Assembly: GCA_963815935.1 (NCBI GenBank) | Contig: CAWFIL010000004.1 | Location: 62,001-126,000 of the forward strand | Source of the DNA: JARIHD01 sp963815935 | Lineage (GTDB): Bacteria; Patescibacteriota; Saccharimonadia; Saccharimonadales; UBA4665 | Direction: 5' to 3' | Length of the DNA stretch: 64,000 bases | Shown: piece by piece, positions 8,805 through 17,561 of the stretch | Numbering within the stretch: position 1 is the first letter of the stretch | How the letters are laid out: every line of letters begins with the position of its first letter | Made by a program: the position numbers and the translations under genes | The notes under the pieces: generated by a model | What the model saw: only the letters and a program-made list of their open reading frames with translations | The model's database searches: none | What the model was told of the DNA's origin: nothing

Positions 8805-9734
8805 CTAGAAGTAACGTTTGCGCTTGGCGACGGCATAAATGCCGCCACAGAAAACAATAATAAATATATTGAGCGTAGTGAAAGCGAGTGGATGATGCTG
8901 GCCAGGCAGATCAACATTCATGCCGTACATACCGTAGAACATACTTGGGAGCATAATCATCACCGTAAAAACCGTGAGGCGCTTCATGGTACGGTTTAGG
9001 TTATTGGAGCTAATCGACGAATAGGCCTCGCGGATGTTCACGATGGACTTGATGTTGGAATTACAGGCCTCAATTGACTGTTCGTTATTCAGTAGCAAGT
9101 CTTCGATGATATCTTGGTCTTCTTCGAACAGTGGGATGTACCGACCGCGCAACAGACGGCGCAGCGTGGCGTTGGTCGGCATCAGAGCTGCCAAGAACTC
9201 ATTGAGCTCATCTTCGATAACCACAAAATCAATAAAGTCTTGGTTGCTGATTTCGTGGCCGCGCAATCGCGAGCGAATCAGCTTAATCTGCTTGCTGGTG
9301 CTGTTAATGTAGGCATCGTATTGCTCAACCACCTGATGCAAGATTTGCAGAACCAGTTTGGCGCGTTGTGTCGTAGCAAATTCAATCTTACCGGCCAAAA
9401 ATGACTCCAGGCATGGAAGATGCACAAGTGAAATGGTCAATACAATGTCGTCGCTAAACACAAAAAGCAGCGGAACTGTTACTAGTTCGCCATCGGTATT
9501 TTTGTAAGCGTACCGTACGAAAATATAGCTCTGGTTGTCCTCTTTTTCCAGACGGGGCATTTCGTCCTCGTCGAGTGCGTCCTCAATATGGCCCGGGTCG
9601 AGCTTAAACTTGGTAATGAGCATGTCGATCTCGTCGGGGTTCGGCGCTTCGACGTATACCCAACAACCGCGCTTATACCCTCCCATCTCCTGCACTTGTT
9701 GGCTGCGCAGGCTCTTGTAGTAATACTTAATCAT
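8805..9734 (-). CDS. corA: CorA-type magnesium/divalent cation transporter
   Basis: 309 residues. A long soluble N-terminal domain with an acidic stretch (DALDEDEMPRLEKED) and a long helical stalk leads to two membrane helices at the C-terminus. The signature YGMNVDLP follows the first helix and the protein ends with the basic tail KRKRYF. CorA pentamers admit Mg2+ and are gated by cytoplasmic Mg2+. GAGGG lies about ten bases before the ATG, and an extended -10 (TGGTATACA) about 40 bases upstream could be its own promoter. A structured RNA with promoter and terminator lies further upstream (9815-9962). Confidence 0.93.
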   Translation of the reverse strand: MIKYYYKSLRSQQVQEMGGYKRGCWVYVEAPNPDEIDMLITKFKLDPGHIEDALDEDEMPRLEKEDNQSYIFVRYAYKNTDGELVTVPLLFVFSDDIVLTISLVHLPCLESFLAGKIEFATTQRAKLVLQILHQVVEQYDAYINSTSKQIKLIRSRLRGHEISNQDFIDFVVIEDELNEFLAALMPTNATLRRLLRGRYIPLFEEDQDIIEDLLLNNEQSIEACNSNIKSIVNIREAYSSISSNNLNRTMKRLTVFTVMIMLPSMFYGMYGMNVDLPGQHHPLAFTTLNIFIIVFCGGIYAVAKRKRYF

Positions 9735-9814
9735 GGCGGCTATTCCCTCACACTCTTAGGGGGTTTCTCTTGTCTATATATTGTATACCAGGCGCAACAC
9801 TTTACATATCGTTG

Positions 9815-9928
9815 CAAAAAGAGCCGCCCCAGAGGGCGGTCCTTCTTCGTGCGCGCCCACCCTGCGGCGGGTGGGAGTTTGTTTTTGGCAAAACTGTTTG
9901 TTTCACGCGCCGCATTAGGCGCACGATT
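9815..9928 (-). ncRNA. Candidate structured RNA upstream of corA
   Basis: About 110 nt between a TTGACA promoter and an intrinsic terminator. A closing helix pairs 9919-9925 with 9848-9854 (CGTGCGC/GCGCACG). Inside it are a small GTTTT/AAAAC hairpin (9881-9894) and a strong CCCACCC/GGGTGGG hairpin (9856-9862 with 9869-9875). GGGTGG of that hairpin can instead pair with CCGCCC of the terminator. It may be a cation-responsive corA leader or an independent small RNA. The pairing is read by eye and no known family was recognised. Confidence 0.5.
9816..9839 (-). terminator. Intrinsic terminator between rdgB-like gene and corA
   Basis: CCGCCC/GGGCGG stem (9824-9829 with 9834-9839, loop of four), followed on the minus strand by CTC and five T (9820-9816). 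It ends transcripts from the promoter at 9935-9962 and from the ligA operon unless antitermination occurs. Confidence 0.75.
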
Positions 9929-9934
9929 ACTATA

Positions 9935-9962
9935 AGCATAACCTGTACGCCTAGTTTGTCAA
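9935..9962 (-). promoter_or_regulatory. Promoter for the RNA upstream of corA
   Basis: TTGACA (9957-9962, overlapping the stop codon of the rdgB-like gene), a 16-bp spacer, then TATGCT (9935-9940). A near-consensus sigma70-type promoter reading towards corA. Confidence 0.65.
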
Positions 9963-10513
9963 GAGTTCAGAAAAGCCCTGAGTTTGTTCATCGCGTCAGT
10001 ACGATACGAAGTTGTCGCATAGTCACTCTCGGACATCTGTGCGCGAGTGACAGAAAATCCTTCGTTCACGAATATAGGATCAAAACCAAAACCACTGTCC
10101 CCTTGGGGCCTAGCAGCAATATGCCCCCTCATCTGACCCTCGAAATGGCGTACCCGATTACCATCATGTAAGGCGTAGATAACCCGACCAACAGCCTCCT
10201 GGGACGACAGATGCGATGCCAGATCAGCTATACCTTCTATGCCCATCTCTTCGATAAACCACTTTATATAGGTGCCCGGTAGCCGGCCCATTGCCGTAAA
10301 CGTAAGCGAGGCGTCTTCGACCAAAACCGGACGGTTGAGAATATCGTATGCCTGACGCGCCTTGTGCTCGGCCACTACACGCAGATCGAGTGACTGCAGC
10401 TCGTCGAGGTCCAGCTTATGATGGGCAACGGGCATGCCGATCCACTTTTGTAGGAAGTCGGCCTTATGTTGGTTACCTGTAATAAATACGAAATCTTTCA
10501 AGTGATTCTCCAT
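9959..10513 (-). CDS. Non-canonical purine NTP pyrophosphatase (RdgB/HAM1 family)
   Basis: 184 residues. It starts with FITGNQHKADFL, matching the family's (T/S)xNxxK substrate loop, then has VLVEDASLTF (family motif with the general base Asp) and RLPGTYIKWF. The C-terminal part has GFGFDPIF, the most diagnostic family motif. The enzyme hydrolyses ITP, dITP and XTP to the monophosphate plus pyrophosphate and so cleans the nucleotide pool. It lies nine bases downstream of ligA on the same strand and probably shares its transcript. Confidence 0.88.
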   Translation of the reverse strand: MENHLKDFVFITGNQHKADFLQKWIGMPVAHHKLDLDELQSLDLRVVAEHKARQAYDILNRPVLVEDASLTFTAMGRLPGTYIKWFIEEMGIEGIADLASHLSSQEAVGRVIYALHDGNRVRHFEGQMRGHIAARPQGDSGFGFDPIFVNEGFSVTRAQMSESDYATTSYRTDAMNKLRAFLNS

Positions 10514-10521
10514 GCTTTTCG

Positions 10522-12549
10522 CTATTGCCCCTTCTTTATCAGCCTAACTAGCTCTTCTTCACTTATCTGTTTCGTGCCTAACTTCTCGGCTTTTTTCAAT
10601 TTACTGGCACCTACGTTTGCCCCCACAACGAGATACGATGTATCTTTTCCGACGCTGGATTGGAACGTACCACCTAGGGCACGAATTTTTTCACCAGCCT
10701 CATCCCGGCTCATAGTGCCAAGCGAACCGGTGACTACAAAGCTCACGCCGTGCAATGGACCACGGGCGCGCGATTCAAAGTATGGCTTAACGCCAAAGCT
10801 CTCGAACTTCTTCAGGAGCTCTTGGTTGTCGGGGTCTGCAAACCAGCCAAGAATCGACTCTGCAACGGTTTCGCCAATACCGTCAACTTGTAATAGTTGG
10901 TCGAGTGTTGCTCTACCAAGTACGTCCAACGAGCCAAAATGTTCAGCTAGATCAATCGCGGTCTGCGAGCCAACATGCCTGATACCCAGACCAAAAATAA
11001 ATCGGGGTAGCGGTGGTGATTTTACTGCAGATATAGCACGTATGAGATTATCCGCCGACACCTCCGCAAAGCGGTCGAGCGCCAATATATCATCCTTGGT
11101 AAGTATGTAGATATCCGCCATATCTTTCACCAGGGTGGCATCCACCAGGGTGGCGACGTTCTTCTCGCCCATGCCGTCGATGTCTAGGGCTGCTTTGCTG
11201 GCGAAATGTTCGAGAGCACGCTTAAGCAAAAGTGGACCAGTAGCGCCTTTTACGCGATAGACAGCCTCACCTTCGGGGCGTTCAAACGCAAGCTCTGGGT
11301 ATTGACGCTTAAGTTCAGCTTCCATATCAAAAGCCTTTGCGCCTTTGGGCCGAAGGTCAGTTAGCACTTGCTGGACTTGCGGAATAATGTCGCCTGCCTT
11401 AAAAATGATCACCGTGTCGCCAACCCGGATGTCTTTACGGCCGATCTCGTCGGCGTTATGCAGGCTGGCGTGTTGGACGGTTGTACCCGCTACAATCACC
11501 GGATCAAATACGGCGACAGGGGTCGCAGCACCAGTCCGGCCGATACTTAGCACAATATCACGGACCACGGTCGTAGCCTCTTCGGCTGCATACTTGAAGG
11601 CCACCGCACCACGCGGCGCCTTGCCTACCACCCCCAGATCAGCAACCAGCATGCGATCATTGAGCTTAATTACCAGGCCATCAGTATTGAATGGCAAGTG
11701 GTGACGTTTTTCGCCCCACTCTTTTGCAAAACTCATAACTTCGTCTAGCTTGTGCAAGACGGTGGCCTGCGGGTTAGCCGGTAAGCCCAAGGCACGAATC
11801 GTGGCGTACGCATCAGCGTTCGTTGGCACATCCTTCGGGTCTTCGCGCAATATATCATACCCCCTAAAACGCAATGGCCGAGCTGCTGCTAATTTTGGGT
11901 CTAGCTGGCGTATCGTGCCAGCGGCCAAGTTACGCGGGTTAGCAAATGCGGGCAGTCCAGTACGCTCGCGTTCGACGTTAAGTGCCGTGAAGTCCTGTTT
12001 GTACATAATAATTTCGCCGCGGATTTCGGTGCGTCCCTGCAGAAACTTAGCATGCTTTTTGTCGTGACGTAGATGAAATGGCACGCTTTCGATAGTAGCG
12101 ACGTTGCTAGTTACGTCTTCGCCCACAAAGCCGTCGCCGCGAGTGACTGCCTGCAAGAACTCACCATCCTGGTAGATCAGCGCACAGGCCAGGCCGTCCA
12201 TTTTGATGTCCACAAAAAACTCAAGCTCACGGCCAGGAGCCAGCTTTTCGGTTCGGTCAATCCAAGCTTGCACCTCCGCCTCATCGAAGACGTCATTAAG
12301 ACTAGTCATACGTACGCTGTGTCGAACTTGCGTAAAACCCGGCAGCGGTTCACCGGCCACACGCTGCGTGGGGCTATCGGAAGTGATAAGCTCTGGGTAC
12401 TGAGCTTCTAGTTCAGATAACTCGTGCTTGAGGCTATCGGCAGCAGCCTCACTCATAATCGATTCATCCAGCACGTGATAATGATACCTGTAGGCAGTAA
12501 TTAGCTCGCGTAGCTTTTTGATACGTTGCGTTGCTTCTGTTTTGGTCAC
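10522..12549 (-). CDS. ligA: NAD-dependent DNA ligase LigA lacking zinc-finger cysteines
   Basis: 675 residues, normal family length. Domain Ia is followed by the adenylation domain with the catalytic Lys in KMDG (K116), then the OB fold, a helix-hairpin-helix region (about 455-590) and a C-terminal BRCT domain (about 597-675). The stretch at about 408-443, where the family has a four-Cys zinc finger, holds none of the four: it reads straight from YPELAFERPEGEAVYRV into GPLLLKRALEHFAS. C122 is the only Cys I see in the protein. The ATG overlaps the stop of the upstream membrane-protein gene by four bases, giving translational coupling. Confidence 0.96.
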   Translation of the reverse strand: MTKTEATQRIKKLRELITAYRYHYHVLDESIMSEAAADSLKHELSELEAQYPELITSDSPTQRVAGEPLPGFTQVRHSVRMTSLNDVFDEAEVQAWIDRTEKLAPGRELEFFVDIKMDGLACALIYQDGEFLQAVTRGDGFVGEDVTSNVATIESVPFHLRHDKKHAKFLQGRTEIRGEIIMYKQDFTALNVERERTGLPAFANPRNLAAGTIRQLDPKLAAARPLRFRGYDILREDPKDVPTNADAYATIRALGLPANPQATVLHKLDEVMSFAKEWGEKRHHLPFNTDGLVIKLNDRMLVADLGVVGKAPRGAVAFKYAAEEATTVVRDIVLSIGRTGAATPVAVFDPVIVAGTTVQHASLHNADEIGRKDIRVGDTVIIFKAGDIIPQVQQVLTDLRPKGAKAFDMEAELKRQYPELAFERPEGEAVYRVKGATGPLLLKRALEHFASKAALDIDGMGEKNVATLVDATLVKDMADIYILTKDDILALDRFAEVSADNLIRAISAVKSPPLPRFIFGLGIRHVGSQTAIDLAEHFGSLDVLGRATLDQLLQVDGIGETVAESILGWFADPDNQELLKKFESFGVKPYFESRARGPLHGVSFVVTGSLGTMSRDEAGEKIRALGGTFQSSVGKDTSYLVVGANVGASKLKKAEKLGTKQISEEELVRLIKKGQ

Positions 12550-13484
12550 AGTAGCTCCCTATACAAACGGTACAAGTAGCCATGGATGATCGGCAATCCA
12601 AACATACTAGTTAGCAAGAAAGTCACACCTGCAATTGGTGTCGCTATGAAAATGAGCGGCACAATGAGCGCTGCCGCCGAAATCAGCAGGAACACTGGCA
12701 AAAAAAGCAGTTTGCGAATAACGAGCCAGCGACGGAAACGGACCAGTTCGCGAGCCGAACGCAATGCCTCCATGGGCTGCACATCTGGTAAACAGACGAC
12801 GTACAGCGCAAAGATTGAAGACGCCAACATGTAGAGCGACATGGTTGCAAAGATAAGAAAGGCAACCCCCCACAGCACCATTTCTATACCAGATGCAGCA
12901 ATACCCGTATTCACTAGATTGTAGATGTATCCAGCAATCACCAGTGGGAGCAATTGGCTTACCGCTGCAATCAGCACCAGGATAAACGGCACAAGCGGGT
13001 ACATACCGTGGTAGAACCCGTCACGGATGCGGACTTTTTTGCCGGCGTACACCTGGCGCAATGTCCATATCAGCGCCAAGCTAGTCGTGACCGTCAGCAT
13101 CAGTTGGTAGGCGCCAGCCGTGGTACTACTCACGTTGCCCGACGAGCTCGCCATGTACACAAACAACATTGCGCTTGATACTATGCCACCAAACGGGCCT
13201 TGGTTCATACTGTCTAGGTTGGTTTTGGTTTGGTTGATGTCGGTAGCATTAAAGCTTTGGACTAGAACCAAGTTGAGTACTCCGTAAATCAGCATGATAC
13301 CCAAAAACGGCTTCCAGTTTTGGCGCATAACTGTAAATGTTCCGCGCAAGATTTTGAACGCACCCGGCACACTGGCGGGGGCAGTCTTGATTGGCTTCTG
13401 CAGCTTAAATGATTTATATCTGCCAGTCTTTAGCTGGCGTGCTTCTTTAACCGGCTTTTTGTCTATGGTTGGAGTTTTTGCCAT
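12546..13484 (-). CDS. Polytopic membrane protein of unknown function
   Basis: 312 residues. A basic N-terminus of about 60 residues (KTGRYKSFKLQKPIK) precedes five or six hydrophobic segments spread over residues 72-300. The last third has two long helices around VFLLISAAALIVPLIFIATPIAG. No catalytic motif is seen. It sits between htpX and ligA in a minus-strand run, 12 bases after htpX, and overlaps ligA by four bases. The layout resembles small glycerophosphodiester-type membrane domains, but I would not assign a family. Confidence 0.8.
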   Translation of the reverse strand: MAKTPTIDKKPVKEARQLKTGRYKSFKLQKPIKTAPASVPGAFKILRGTFTVMRQNWKPFLGIMLIYGVLNLVLVQSFNATDINQTKTNLDSMNQGPFGGIVSSAMLFVYMASSSGNVSSTTAGAYQLMLTVTTSLALIWTLRQVYAGKKVRIRDGFYHGMYPLVPFILVLIAAVSQLLPLVIAGYIYNLVNTGIAASGIEMVLWGVAFLIFATMSLYMLASSIFALYVVCLPDVQPMEALRSARELVRFRRWLVIRKLLFLPVFLLISAAALIVPLIFIATPIAGVTFLLTSMFGLPIIHGYLYRLYRELL

Positions 13485-13496
13485 ACGTTCTTTCCG

Positions 13497-14372
13497 TTAG
13501 ATATGCGTCCCCATTTGCCTCAACCGAGCAATACGATCGTCGATAGGAGGATGGGTGCTAAACAGACGCGCCATAGAACCGCCCTTGAGCGGACTCGCAA
13601 AAAATAGATGGGCCGTTGCGGTATTTTGTCGGCGCATAACCGAACCACGGTCACGAATCTTCTCGAGGGCGCTCGCCAAGCCTTCTGGGTAACGAGTTGT
13701 GAGCGCACCTGTACTGTCTGCCAGGTATTCGCGGCGGCGCGAGACTGCCAACTGTACTAACAGAGCAATAAATGGTGCCAAAATTGCAGCAACAATGCCG
13801 ATAATTAACATCACTGGGTTGGAGTTCTCGCGATCGTTATCGCGGAACCACATCATGCGCAGCAACATGTCAGCAATGAAACCGATGGCACTCACCAGTC
13901 CAAAGACGATCATCATGACGCGAATGTCATAGTTCTTGACGTGCCCCAGCTCATGTGCGATCACCCCCTCGAGCTCGGTATCGGTCATCATGCCTAAAAG
14001 ACCTGATGTAGCCGCAACCACGGCATGCCTGGGATCGCGCCCTGTGGCAAAGGCATTCGGCGCGGGGTCGTCAATGACATACACCTTTGGCATGGGCATG
14101 CCGGTAGCGATACTCAGATTTTCGACCGTCCGGTACAGGCGTGGCGCTTCTTTTTTGGTAACTTCGTGGGCGCCGTTCATGGCTAGCGCCAACTTGGCAG
14201 CCGCGAAGTATTCGATCAGCGCATACACCGCGCTTACGATCAGGGCAAAATATAGGAACGAGGGCGATTGGTAGATTTGGCCAAACAGCCAGCCCAGGGC
14301 GGCGATAATCAGGATAAACCCGGCCATGATAAACCAGGTTTTCCGTTTGTTGGCGGCAATTTCTGAATACAT
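13497..14372 (-). CDS. htpX: HtpX-type M48 membrane metalloprotease
   Basis: 291 residues. Two membrane helices lie at the N-terminus (about 15-60), and the zinc motif HELGH is in GVIAHELGHVKNYD. Two further hydrophobic segments follow, then the third ligand region RRREYLADSTGA and the C-terminal FSTHPPIDDRIARL typical of HtpX. The family degrades damaged membrane proteins at the cytoplasmic face. lemA lies just upstream (28 bp gap); LemA and HtpX are often neighbours. Confidence 0.94.
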   Translation of the reverse strand: MYSEIAANKRKTWFIMAGFILIIAALGWLFGQIYQSPSFLYFALIVSAVYALIEYFAAAKLALAMNGAHEVTKKEAPRLYRTVENLSIATGMPMPKVYVIDDPAPNAFATGRDPRHAVVAATSGLLGMMTDTELEGVIAHELGHVKNYDIRVMMIVFGLVSAIGFIADMLLRMMWFRDNDRENSNPVMLIIGIVAAILAPFIALLVQLAVSRRREYLADSTGALTTRYPEGLASALEKIRDRGSVMRRQNTATAHLFFASPLKGGSMARLFSTHPPIDDRIARLRQMGTHI

Positions 14373-14399
14373 ACGTTAGTCTAGCCTCCTCTGACTAAC

Positions 14400-14957
14400 C
14401 TAGAAGGACACGTCTACAGCTTTTTCGACAGCTGCAGGATCGTCAACCTCGAAGAACTCACGCTTCTTGAACTTAAACATGCCGGCAATGATGTTGCTCG
14501 GAAATGTATCGATCCTGATGTTGAGGTCACGGGCCGAGCCGTTGTAAAAGCGGCGGGAAGCCATGATCTTGTCTTCTGTGTCGGTCAGCTCATCTTGCAA
14601 CTTCTGGAAGTTCTCGCTAGCACGAAGCTGCGGGTAAGCCTCAGCAACCGCGAACAAGCTCTTTAGTGTTTGCTCAAACTGGTTTTCGGCCTTAGCGGTC
14701 TCTTGTACACCCTGCGCGTTCATAGCGTTTGCGCGAGCCTTGGTCACGTTCTCGAACACTTCCTTTTCGTGCTTGGCATAGCCCTTAACGGCGTTTACTA
14801 AGTTAGGGATCAGGTCGTAACGACGCTTGAGCTGGACAGTAATGTCACTCCAGGCTTCCTCAACGCGGATTTTAGTGCGAACCAAACTGTTATACATGCC
14901 AGCCACAATCAGGACAAGCAGTACAACAACGACAATAGCGATAATTGCAGGTGCCAT
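14400..14957 (-). CDS. lemA: LemA family protein
   Basis: 185 residues. One N-terminal membrane helix (about 3-22), then the helical LemA domain with YNSLVRTKIRVEEAWSDI, RRYDLIPNLVNAVKGYAKHE and the C-terminal FKKREFFEVDDPAA. Function of the family is poorly known; it pairs here with htpX. AAGGAG lies 14 bases before the ATG, rather far. A TATACT box just upstream gives a short leader. Confidence 0.93.
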   Translation of the reverse strand: MAPAIIAIVVVVLLVLIVAGMYNSLVRTKIRVEEAWSDITVQLKRRYDLIPNLVNAVKGYAKHEKEVFENVTKARANAMNAQGVQETAKAENQFEQTLKSLFAVAEAYPQLRASENFQKLQDELTDTEDKIMASRRFYNGSARDLNIRIDTFPSNIIAGMFKFKKREFFEVDDPAAVEKAVDVSF

Positions 14958-15048
14958 AGTATTTTTTATAACTCCTTAGCTTACCTTTGTAGTATAGCGC
15001 AATCAGGCCTTGTTGTCGCAGCAAATGCAGCAATACTTCCAGCTTTAA

Positions 15049-16194
15049 TTACGCTTCGAGGTTTACTCGAGGTTCGACCAGCCGGTCGAAGATCCAGTTA
15101 GCACCAAAGTTGAGTGCGTTAATCACAATAATCGCCAGCGATACCGCTGCCACTGCACCACTGATAGCTGGCTCAAGGTTAAGAGCTAGAACAATAGCAG
15201 TTATGCCGTTCTGCTGGCTCAAAGCCAAGTGCCAAGTGTCTCGTTTTGAGAGCCGGTGCTTACCTCGCCGTTCTTTCTTATTAGTAAGCACCGCCAGCCA
15301 CATAACCAACCAGGCAACAACTATCTGCGAAGAATACGTGGCCACACCCAATATGACACCGCCCATCCAGTCCACGCCACCTGCCAACAAAATGCCCAAT
15401 AAAAAGGTGGAGCCGTACAGCGCAAAGTTAGTCGACACTTCCGCTCGACGGCCCTTTGCTAGCCATCTAGGACGCACGAACCACCCCGTTAAGGCAGCCG
15501 TACTGTAGAGCCGCATAGGTACGGCGACAAGGCCGGCGATAGTTATCAAAATATTCTTAGATTTTTCGCTGCCATCAAGTTTGTGCATCAGTATAGCAGG
15601 GCGATCTTTTTGCGACATGCGACGCCAGAAGGTAAGCAAACCGACCAATAAAAGCGCTGAGGCGAACGGCAAGGTGTTAACCAGCACACTGCCCCAGCCC
15701 TTGCCTTGCGACAATCGTTCGTTAGCGACATTTGCCGCAACACCCAATATAAACGGAGTTGCCAATGCGGTCATTGGATCATCGAAAGAAGCCCACATGT
15801 TCAAGATAGTCCGGGTTTTCTCACTCATACGGGGGTCACTGTTCAAAGAGGCAACGCTCAAGGGGTCGATCTGTGCAACCGCCATGCCAAACACCGCGTA
15901 GTGCCAGTTGCGCGTCAATAGATAAGCCACGGCAACGATAATCAGGTACTTGCAAAGCACACCAAAAGTAACCGCGATCAGCACAATCCGCCAGTGCCGT
16001 TTAGCTTCTGCACGGTCAATGCCGTAGACGGCCATATACAAGCCAAAGCACAACAACAAGCTTGCAACCAAAACATACAGAAACGAATGCTCCAAGCCAC
16101 TCCAACCAAGCTGCAAGGCACATGTCAGTCCCGCCAATGCAATCACCATTAAAACTGAAAGGCGCAACAGCTGCGCCCACTCGGCCAGTTTCAC
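15049..16194 (-). CDS. Cation:proton antiporter (CPA family)
   Basis: About 381 residues from GTG at 16192-16194, chosen because AAGGAG lies seven bases upstream; an ATG seven codons earlier (16215) has no ribosome site. There are about ten to twelve hydrophobic segments. The conserved ion-binding region is AQIDPLSVASL and then MWASFDDPMTALATPF, the DDP equivalent of the ND/DD motif of Na+/H+ exchangers. It is predicted to exchange Na+ or K+ for H+ across the membrane. Confidence 0.85.
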   Translation of the reverse strand: MKLAEWAQLLRLSVLMVIALAGLTCALQLGWSGLEHSFLYVLVASLLLCFGLYMAVYGIDRAEAKRHWRIVLIAVTFGVLCKYLIIVAVAYLLTRNWHYAVFGMAVAQIDPLSVASLNSDPRMSEKTRTILNMWASFDDPMTALATPFILGVAANVANERLSQGKGWGSVLVNTLPFASALLLVGLLTFWRRMSQKDRPAILMHKLDGSEKSKNILITIAGLVAVPMRLYSTAALTGWFVRPRWLAKGRRAEVSTNFALYGSTFLLGILLAGGVDWMGGVILGVATYSSQIVVAWLVMWLAVLTNKKERRGKHRLSKRDTWHLALSQQNGITAIVLALNLEPAISGAVAAVSLAIIVINALNFGANWIFDRLVEPRVNLEA

Positions 16195-16262
16195 TGCCGC
16201 TCTCCTTCTAAACATTTCTTAGATTCTTCTGAGGAATGGATTTTACCACAAATCGAGGTGCC

Positions 16263-16292
16263 ATGACAAAACCTCGCTAACGTAGTTATAAT
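16263..16292 (+). promoter_or_regulatory. Promoter of the carboxypeptidase gene
   Basis: ATGACA (16263-16268), 18-bp spacer, TATAAT (16287-16292). The predicted transcript start falls two or three bases before the ATG at 16302, so the ATG at 16293 would not be in the mRNA. Confidence 0.7.
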
Positions 16293-16301
16293 ATGTCTGT
16301 C

Positions 16302-17510
16302 ATGCGACGATACCAGCAGCCCAAACGACGCGTCAAACAAAAACTCATCAGCTTCGCACTTATCGTCATGGCTGGTGGAGTATTACTGAACATTGCGCGT
16401 CCGCTGCCACGCGCCGATGCTTCAATCGCAGCCATTTCGAGCCAAGTTGGCTCAGTCACGCTCGCCTGGCCATCACAGGCGTATGCCGCCCTCGGGGCTA
16501 AGGGCTATGGTGTGCTTGCCACTCATGGCTCGCAGACCAAACGGCCGATGGCTAGTATCGCTAAACTCGTAACCGCCTTGGCCATGCTGCAAAAACACCC
16601 CCTCAAGTTGGGGCAAAAAGGCCCGACTATCACTATGACCACCAACGATGTAGCCCTCTTCAACAAATACTTCGGCGCAGGCGGATCGTACGTAAAGGTT
16701 GAATTGGGAGAGAAAATTACCGAGTATCAAGCCCTGCAGGCAATCCTATTGCCATCCGCAAACAACATGGCCGATAGCATGGCTACCTGGAGTTTCGGTT
16801 CAATCGACAATTATCTAAGGTATGGCAATAGCATGCTTGGAAAACTTGGCTTTAAGCAAACCGTTGTCGCAGCCGATGCTAGCGGTTTTGCACCCGACAG
16901 CAAGAGCACCCCAAGTGAGCTCGTTCGTCTCGGCGAACTCGCAATGAGCAACCCTGTTGTCGCACAAATTGTCGCACAGCGTTCTGCGACCATCCCTGTG
17001 CATGGCATTATTTATAGCGCCAACTCTCGGCTAGGGTACAACAATATCATTGGCATTAAGACCGGCCTCACCGACCAAGCTGGGGGCTGTTTTCTATTTG
17101 CCGCCAACTACAACGTTGGCGGCCAAAAGATTATGCTAATCGGCGCTATCATGGGCGAACCGACACTCCGTGGCGCATTAAATGACAGTGAGCCATTGCT
17201 GAACTCTGCCAAGCCCTACTTCAGGCCACAGACACCTATTAAGGCAGGTGAGACCTTTGCCTCAATTAGTACTAAGTGGAACACCACCGCAGATGTAATT
17301 GCCCAAAAAGACGTTCCAGTTGTCGCCTGGCAAGGCAAGCCGCTTACACCAAGCATACAACTTGACCAAATTACTGGGGCCAAAGCAGCCGGGAGTGTAG
17401 TCGGCACTGCACTCGTAGCCTCGGGCAACTATACCGTCTCGACGCCCCTCGTCCTCAAAGAATCCCTTGCTGGCCCTAGCTGGCAATGGCGTATGCAGCG
17501 CATTAATTAG
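16302..17510 (+). CDS. D-alanyl-D-alanine carboxypeptidase (S11-like penicillin-binding protein)
   Basis: About 402 residues from the ATG at 16302, chosen because the -10 box ends at 16292. A basic start and one membrane helix (about 14-31) are followed by the serine peptidase domain: SxxK in MASIAKLVTAL, SxN in LPSANNMADS, and KTG in GIKTGLTDQAGG. The C-terminal 110 residues form a separate beta-rich or LysM-like part (GETFASISTKWN, DVIAQ). It trims the terminal D-Ala of the stem peptide outside the membrane and so limits cross-linking. Confidence 0.9.
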   Translation: MRRYQQPKRRVKQKLISFALIVMAGGVLLNIARPLPRADASIAAISSQVGSVTLAWPSQAYAALGAKGYGVLATHGSQTKRPMASIAKLVTALAMLQKHPLKLGQKGPTITMTTNDVALFNKYFGAGGSYVKVELGEKITEYQALQAILLPSANNMADSMATWSFGSIDNYLRYGNSMLGKLGFKQTVVAADASGFAPDSKSTPSELVRLGELAMSNPVVAQIVAQRSATIPVHGIIYSANSRLGYNNIIGIKTGLTDQAGGCFLFAANYNVGGQKIMLIGAIMGEPTLRGALNDSEPLLNSAKPYFRPQTPIKAGETFASISTKWNTTADVIAQKDVPVVAWQGKPLTPSIQLDQITGAKAAGSVVGTALVASGNYTVSTPLVLKESLAGPSWQWRMQRIN

Positions 17511-17527
17511 ACGTTTTTCAAAAACTC

Positions 17528-17555
17528 TTGTACAAGACACTTGCGGTGCTATACT
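17528..17555 (+). promoter_or_regulatory. Promoter of the 17.56-kb leader RNA
   Basis: TTGTAC (17528-17533), 16-bp spacer, TATACT (17550-17555). Transcription would start near 17562. Confidence 0.5.
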
Positions 17556-17561
17556 ACTACG

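Noticed and set aside
9856..9886. Plus-strand terminator (CCCACCC/GGGTGGG followed by T-rich sequence)
   Set aside because: No plus-strand gene precedes it; the hairpin is better explained as part of the minus-strand RNA upstream of corA.
9815..9928. Classical M-box for the RNA upstream of corA
   Set aside because: It is shorter than the M-box aptamer and I cannot see the conserved core; kept as an unassigned RNA.
10466..11110. Plus-strand open frame of 214 codons opposite ligA
   Set aside because: Antisense shadow, Ser/Pro-rich in the way typical of reversed coding strands.
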